Origin: Larix sibirica
Taxonomy: Eukaryota > Streptophyta > Pinopsida > Pinales > Pinaceae
Direction: 5' to 3'
NCBI GenBank assembly: GCA_004151065.3
Contig: NWUY0300074099.1
Location: 4,291 to 14,489, forward strand
DNA: 10,199 nucleotides
Below the pieces are notes generated by a model. That model saw nothing but the letters and a program-made list of their open reading frames with translations. It was not told the origin of the DNA and searched no databases. The translations under genes were made by a program, and so were the position numbers. Positions 7,022 through 10,199 of this stretch are shown here, piece after piece; the first letter of the stretch is position 1, and the number at the start of each line of letters is the position of its first letter.

Positions 7022-7609
7022 ATGTCGCAGGATTCGGGAGTAACTGAAAATCCGTCAGGAAGCAGATCTCTTTTTGTTCGGTTGAGAGAAACATTCAATC
7101 GAATTCTGAATAGTGCGTTTATCAGAGCGGCCATTTCTACTTTGTTACGTCTTGACAATTATGAAGAGAGGAGGAAGGTAATAGAAATATGTATGTACGC
7201 TCTTTTTATACTTACGCTCTTGTGCTACACAGGTCTTTTACAGACCAAACTTTCATGTCTAAAAGAGTATGTCATCATTATGATACAAGCACTGGCCGCG
7301 GCAATAAATTTCTTTGCTGTAATTAATGCTTTCGAATACTATTTTAACCGTCCTCTGAGTAATGGATCAGAAACACCAGGCTTGTCCCAATCTCAATTGG
7401 AAATGATCCCAAAGACCAACTTTGGAAGTTTAAATTTAAATAAAAGCTCTGATTGCAGCATCTGTTTGGAGTTGATCAGAGATGAAGATGAAATCCGTAT
7501 CCTGAAATCTTGCACGCATTGTTATCATATTCACTGTATTGATCAGTGGCTTCGGGGATCTAAGTTTTGTCCAACTTGTAGAAGAGATGTTACAAAAAGC
7601 CATCCATAA
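7022..7609 (+). CDS. Membrane-anchored RING-H2 finger protein, probable E3 ubiquitin ligase (ATL-like)
   Basis: The product has 195 residues and would pair with an E2 enzyme to ubiquitinate target proteins at a membrane. Residues 15-52 are basic and amphipathic. Two hydrophobic segments, about 54-73 and 84-104, look like membrane spans joined by a short loop. GLSQSQLEMIPKTNF (120-134) matches the GLD-type motif found between membrane anchor and RING in ATL proteins. The C-terminal RING-H2 has a full ligand set: C145, C148, C164, H166, H169, C172, C183, C186. The E2-contact residues I147, W176 and P184 are present, and R187 follows the last cysteine. Odd points are a Ser (S163) where ATLs usually have Pro before C164, an extra Cys at 167, and two spans rather than one. 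ATG 7022 follows an in-frame stop at 6968. The gene is uninterrupted, as ATL genes usually are. No poly(A) tail or flanking repeats suggest a retrocopy. Substrate unknown. Confidence 0.9.
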   Translation: MSQDSGVTENPSGSRSLFVRLRETFNRILNSAFIRAAISTLLRLDNYEERRKVIEICMYALFILTLLCYTGLLQTKLSCLKEYVIIMIQALAAAINFFAVINAFEYYFNRPLSNGSETPGLSQSQLEMIPKTNFGSLNLNKSSDCSICLELIRDEDEIRILKSCTHCYHIHCIDQWLRGSKFCPTCRRDVTKSHP

Positions 7610-8120
7610 ACCTAGAAACTTCTATTAACGAAAAATGTTTATATTACAATGTCCAACATTCCAATCAATGTACAATTTAATGTGAGAATGGCCCAAAATT
7701 TATTCCATTTTAATTCAAACCAATTTCAAATCCACTCTAAATTCATATGGAGGACTCCACAAGTATACATATGTTTGATCCAATAACATGGTAGATGTGT
7801 TGTTTTTGAAGGTAATTAATCACCAACACTCCCTCGTAATTATCAACACTAACATGCTTCAACATTTATACATTGTGTTCTAGCAAACAATTACATAACT
7901 TAACTAACATACTATGACATTTATAATATTTACAATAGATTTAAATTTTTCAAAATCACATCTCTCAATTATACAAAGATAAAGATGTTTGTAGTATCAT
8001 CTTTCAATTTGCAAAATTTATTACTCGGCTATTGTTGCTATCATACATGCCATCTTCAATTGATTTTTAGATGTCTTTTTCTTTGTCAGTTGTTATATTC
8101 ATATTCAATATAGTAATGTG
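7610..8120. other. 3' flank of the RING gene and A+T-rich spacer
   Basis: No second gene was found. A plausible plant-type poly(A) region is AATCAA at 7663-7668 with TGTA at 7669-7672; a canonical AATAAA is not present close to the stop. At 7821-7836 the minus strand reads CGAGGGAG followed by TGTTGG, which resembles a polypurine tract and LTR start, but no matching LTR was found. Confidence 0.35.
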
Positions 8121-8255
8121 TTATATCGATGGCATACCCTGATCGGATATAATGTCCATGACTTCTTTGTTGGTATCAACCTGCTTAGTGCCTTCTTCCC
8201 ATGTCATCAATTGATAACGATATATGATTTCTTTAAGGCCCCGCCTTATCAACAT
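8121..8255 (-). pseudogene. Unrecognised coding-like patch, 44 codons
   Basis: The minus strand is open from an ATG at 8255 to TAA at 8121. It reads MLIRRGLKEIIYRYQLM and then a segment with TWEEGTKQVDTNKEVMD. The composition looks protein-like, with charged and hydrophobic residues alternating. Its first third overlaps the left unit of the 64-bp tandem duplication. It lies on the same strand as the patches at 8463-8648 and 8792-9139 and may be a downstream piece of the same decayed gene or element. I do not recognise a family. Confidence 0.3.
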
Positions 8256-8328
8256 TTAATTTATATGTCATCAATTGATAACGATATATGATTTCTTTAA
8301 GGCCCCGCCTTATTAACATTTAATTTAT
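8201..8328. repeat. 64-bp tandem duplication
   Basis: Units 8201-8264 and 8265-8328 are identical except for C8250 against T8314. Each begins ATGTCATCAATTGATAACGA and contains GGCCCCGCC in otherwise A+T-rich DNA. One difference in 64 indicates a recent duplication. The period is not a multiple of three, so it shifts the minus-strand frame that crosses it. Confidence 0.95.
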
Positions 8329-8462
8329 AGGATTTATTTCTAATTCATCTTTGTTCAATAATGTTATCACATTCCAAACATGATATATACATTGACTTGC
8401 ATTGTTGCATATTCAGTATTGGAATGATTACAATTCTTAATAAATTATTTTCCATAATAGCT

Positions 8463-8648
8463 TTATTTATTTATTTCTACATTTCTTAATAATTTCATAT
8501 TTTCAACATCTTCAACATTTTCAACTATATCTAGTCTCTTGTGGTTAAAATCGTGTAATCTCTTCATCTTCACATGATGGCTTTCAACATATCCAATATC
8601 TATGAGTTCAATATTATTCACACGCATATATGAACCTACTTTTGCCAA
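8463..8648 (-). pseudogene. Unrecognised coding-like patch, 61 codons
   Basis: An open frame on the minus strand contains GYVESHHVKMKRLHDFNHKR followed by a leucine- and glutamate-rich helix-like segment. It ends in a run of TAAATAAATA. Its composition is protein-like, but no domain is recognised. Its first ten or so codons lie in the 31-bp repeat unit at 8609-8639. On the minus strand AGTAG|GTTCATATATG could act as a splice acceptor, so this may be a later exon of the relic at 8792-9139, with the GT microsatellite in the intron. This linkage is inference. Confidence 0.3.
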
Positions 8649-8676
8649 TATTATTCACACACATATATGAACCTAC
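8609..8676. repeat. 31-bp direct repeat pair
   Basis: 8609-8639 and 8646-8676 (CAATATTATTCACAC(G/A)CATAT and onward to AACCTAC) differ at one position, G8624 against A8661. The units are six bases apart and directly precede the AC microsatellite, whose first CACAC-like seeds they share. Confidence 0.9.
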
Positions 8677-8722
8677 ATATACAAATGTGTTTTACAATAT
8701 AAACAATTTAAAGTTGGACTTA

Positions 8723-8746
8723 ACACACACACACACACACATGTGT

Positions 8747-8777
<31 letters not shown>
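8723..8777. repeat. AC/GT microsatellite with inverted block
   Basis: An (AC)9 run at 8723-8740 is followed by ATGTGTGT (8741-8748) and then another AC run from 8749 to 8777. The inverted GT block creates two overlapping palindromes (ACACACATGTGTGT and TGTGTGTACACACA). Alternating purine-pyrimidine DNA of this type can adopt Z-form, and the palindromes can fold back. Confidence 0.95.
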
Positions 8778-8778
<1 letters not shown>

Positions 8779-8791
8779 TAACCTACGTATG

Positions 8792-9139
8792 CTACATCAT
8801 CATTACATATGTGACACATCTCACCCACTTGGGATGTAGAAAGTGCCACTTTGGCACAACCATAATATCATGAAAATCTTCAACAACACTCAAAATATTC
8901 CTATCATTATGTTCAACTTTATTTCAATTATCAACCAATTTTTTTAGGAATTCTTTAGAGTGAAGAATATCCTCCTTCCATAGAAGGATGCCCTTATCAT
9001 TTTTATATTCCTCCTGAGTTGGTTCAAGAAAATTAACCTCATTCAAATGTTTGATCAGTACTTCTTCATATAATACCTTCCCATTTAGTGTTATGTGAAC
9101 ATCTCATTGGATGGATTGCTTAGCATGGTATGAGTGCAT
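8792..9139 (-). pseudogene. Unrecognised decayed coding region, about 115 codons with two TGA stops
   Basis: The minus strand stays in one frame from 9139 (ATG) to TAG at 8794-8792, broken only by TGA at 9106-9104 and 8926-8924. Between the stops it reads protein-like throughout, for example DVHITLNGKVLYEEVLIKHL, VNFLEPTQEEYKNDKGILLW and, after the second stop, VVEDFHDIMVVPKWHFLHPK. Both TGA codons sit where Trp (TGG) would fit, so single transitions could explain them. Three runs of about 11, 59 and 43 codons without other stops are unlikely by chance at this base composition. No domain is recognised; an unknown transposon protein or a lost cellular gene exon are both possible. ACATAT|GTAATG at the 3' side could be a splice donor. 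Confidence 0.5.
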
Positions 9140-9738
9140 TCATGCTGGAATTTACTAGTAATGTTTTAATATATGCATATTTTTGTTTTGGATAACTAAA
9201 TATTTAATTTCCACTAGAAATTGATAATTGAATTAATGAAAAAACAAATTTGGATATCGTTGGTGATTTTTGGCAAGTTATTGTGTACCCAAGGACCCCA
9301 AAGACATAGTGTGGTCACTAGGTATGTGACATATTGGTAATAGAGCCCCAGGTTGTAGGTTGCAGCATTGGGAGTACATGCAGTGAAATTGAATATTATA
9401 GCTAGAGTTTTAGTTTACTTAGGATGTGTTTGATGGAAATTACATGAGGAAAATAATGGGGAAACCATTTTTAATCTCCCCATTTTTTAATTTAGAGAGA
9501 ATTTGTGGTAAAATCTATGAATTTTAGCATAATATGGGAAAAAATCTACATTAGTGCAAAAATATATTACTTTGTTAACTAATTAAAAATCACAAGTTAT
9601 CTCGATACCACTATTATCTCTCATGCATGTTGATGAGCCTAAATCATCCTCAATCATCAATCTCTCAATCCATCAAATAGTCAAATATCTTCCCTCCTTT
9701 GCACTTGTCGCAAGCAGACACCTGCACACTCAATTGAT
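9140..9738. other. Non-coding stretch
   Basis: No gene was found. Bases 9180-9600 are A+T-rich with a G-richer island at 9285-9385 that contains no recognised motif. An open frame at 9623-9850 lacks protein-like composition and follows C/A-rich DNA, so it is treated as chance. Confidence 0.45.
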
Positions 9739-9833
9739 GTGGATTGTCCACTTCAGATCCCCTCACCCATGTGGAAACTCCACATCATCCATAATCCATG
9801 TGGCACTTTCATGTCACACCATGCATATGCCAC
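9739..9833. repeat. Cluster of short hairpins built on GTGG/CCAC words
   Basis: Three inverted repeats lie close together: GTGGA-TTG-TCCAC (9739-9751), ATGTGGA-AAC-TCCACAT (9769-9785) and GTGGCA (9800-9805) with TGCCAC (9828-9833). CCATGTGG recurs at 9767 and 9797. Such clusters occur at ends of small inverted-repeat transposons and in regulatory DNA; neither role is shown here. Confidence 0.5.
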
Positions 9834-9997
9834 TTGTGGGGTCCAGATAAAATATTTCAAAAATTTGATTTTTTTACAAATAGCTCTAAGAAATTTACAC
9901 TTCGGATTTTGTCATAAATAATTATCCAACCTAAATTTACACTTGGCCATTCCCAATAATTGAAAATCATTCTATAAACCATGAAATCTATGCATTC

Positions 9998-10159
9998 ATG
10001 GCTCTTTCTACTTCACCTAAAGGAGATTACCATTATGACGGTTGGCTAGAAGTTGCGAGGTTGCAATGGAGACAAATGAACCTTCCATTGGACAATTGTA
10101 GAGGCCCCATTTCCTCTTCAATATACCAAGGTTCTTATCTTTGTACCACTTCTTTGTGA
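9998..10159 (+). CDS. Small open frame, possible first exon or relic
   Basis: A 53-codon frame starts at ATG 9998 and ends in TGA at 10157-10159. The frame is open without an ATG from 9935, giving 74 codons in all. It begins MALSTSPKGDYHYDGW and continues with LEVARLQWRQMNLPLDN, which has a balanced, protein-like composition and several Trp, Tyr and Asp residues unusual for random A+T-rich DNA. CAAG|GTTCTTAT near 10128 could be a splice donor, so the true exon may end before the stop and the gene run past the window. TATAAA at 9973-9978 is too close to the ATG to serve it. No family recognised; it could equally be a transposon fragment. Confidence 0.3.
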   Translation: MALSTSPKGDYHYDGWLEVARLQWRQMNLPLDNCRGPISSSIYQGSYLCTTSL

Positions 10160-10199
10160 TAATATAAAAAACCATTCTTTGATTCATTATGCATTGTCT

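Noticed and set aside
7022-7700. Retrocopy origin of the intronless RING gene
   Set aside because: No poly(A) tract follows the stop, no flanking target duplication is visible, and related ATL genes are normally intronless with their own promoters.
9602-9616. Minus-strand TGGTATCGAG as a primer-binding site of a copia element ending near 7828
   Set aside because: No LTR end precedes it, the DNA next to it does not resemble the sequence after 7828, and the spacing of 1.8 kb is too short for an intact element.

Overview
This window looks like nuclear DNA of a land plant with a large, repeat-rich genome. A gymnosperm or similar genome would fit, but that is an inference. The evidence is the high A+T content, eukaryotic promoter, splice and telobox-like signals, no bacterial gene organisation, a decayed CACTA-type (En/Spm) transposon protein, and a plant-type membrane-anchored RING-H2 protein. 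Only one gene appears intact: an intronless 195-residue RING-H2 protein at 7022-7609 (+). A core promoter directly in front of it carries a TATA box and a CGCG element. The product is probably an E3 ubiquitin ligase.

Layout. (1) 57-836 (+): wreck of a CACTA transposase-associated protein (DUF4216-like region plus acidic tail), broken by frameshifts and stops. (2) 837-2117: A+T-rich non-coding DNA with a cluster of TATCAAT words. (3) 2118-6498: a tract bracketed by two diverged direct repeats (2118-2417 and 6235-6498) whose 73-base cores match at 54 of 73 positions without a gap. The tract may be an old non-autonomous LTR-type element read on the minus strand. Its inner part next to the 6235-6498 copy (about 5000-6234) is G+T-rich on the minus strand and holds a telobox, a 46-bp tandem duplication and a good 93-nt intron-like segment. 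A decayed coding-looking patch lies at 2750-2953 (-). (4) 6499-7021: spacer and promoter of the RING gene. (5) 7022-7609: the RING gene. (6) 7610-9139: A+T-rich DNA with three coding-like patches on the minus strand (9139-8792, 8648-8463, 8255-8121), a 64-bp tandem duplication, a 31-bp repeat pair and an AC/GT microsatellite with an inverted block. (7) 9140-10199: mostly non-coding, with a hairpin cluster at 9739-9833 and an open frame of 74 codons (ATG at 9998) near the right edge that may be an exon or relic.

The parts do not form an operon or pathway. The picture is one small intronless gene inside layers of decayed mobile elements. The most unusual material is the unrecognised minus-strand coding relic at 8792-9139 and the repeat-bracketed 4.4-kb tract. 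No CRISPR array, rRNA, convincing tRNA or prokaryotic-style defence system was seen.
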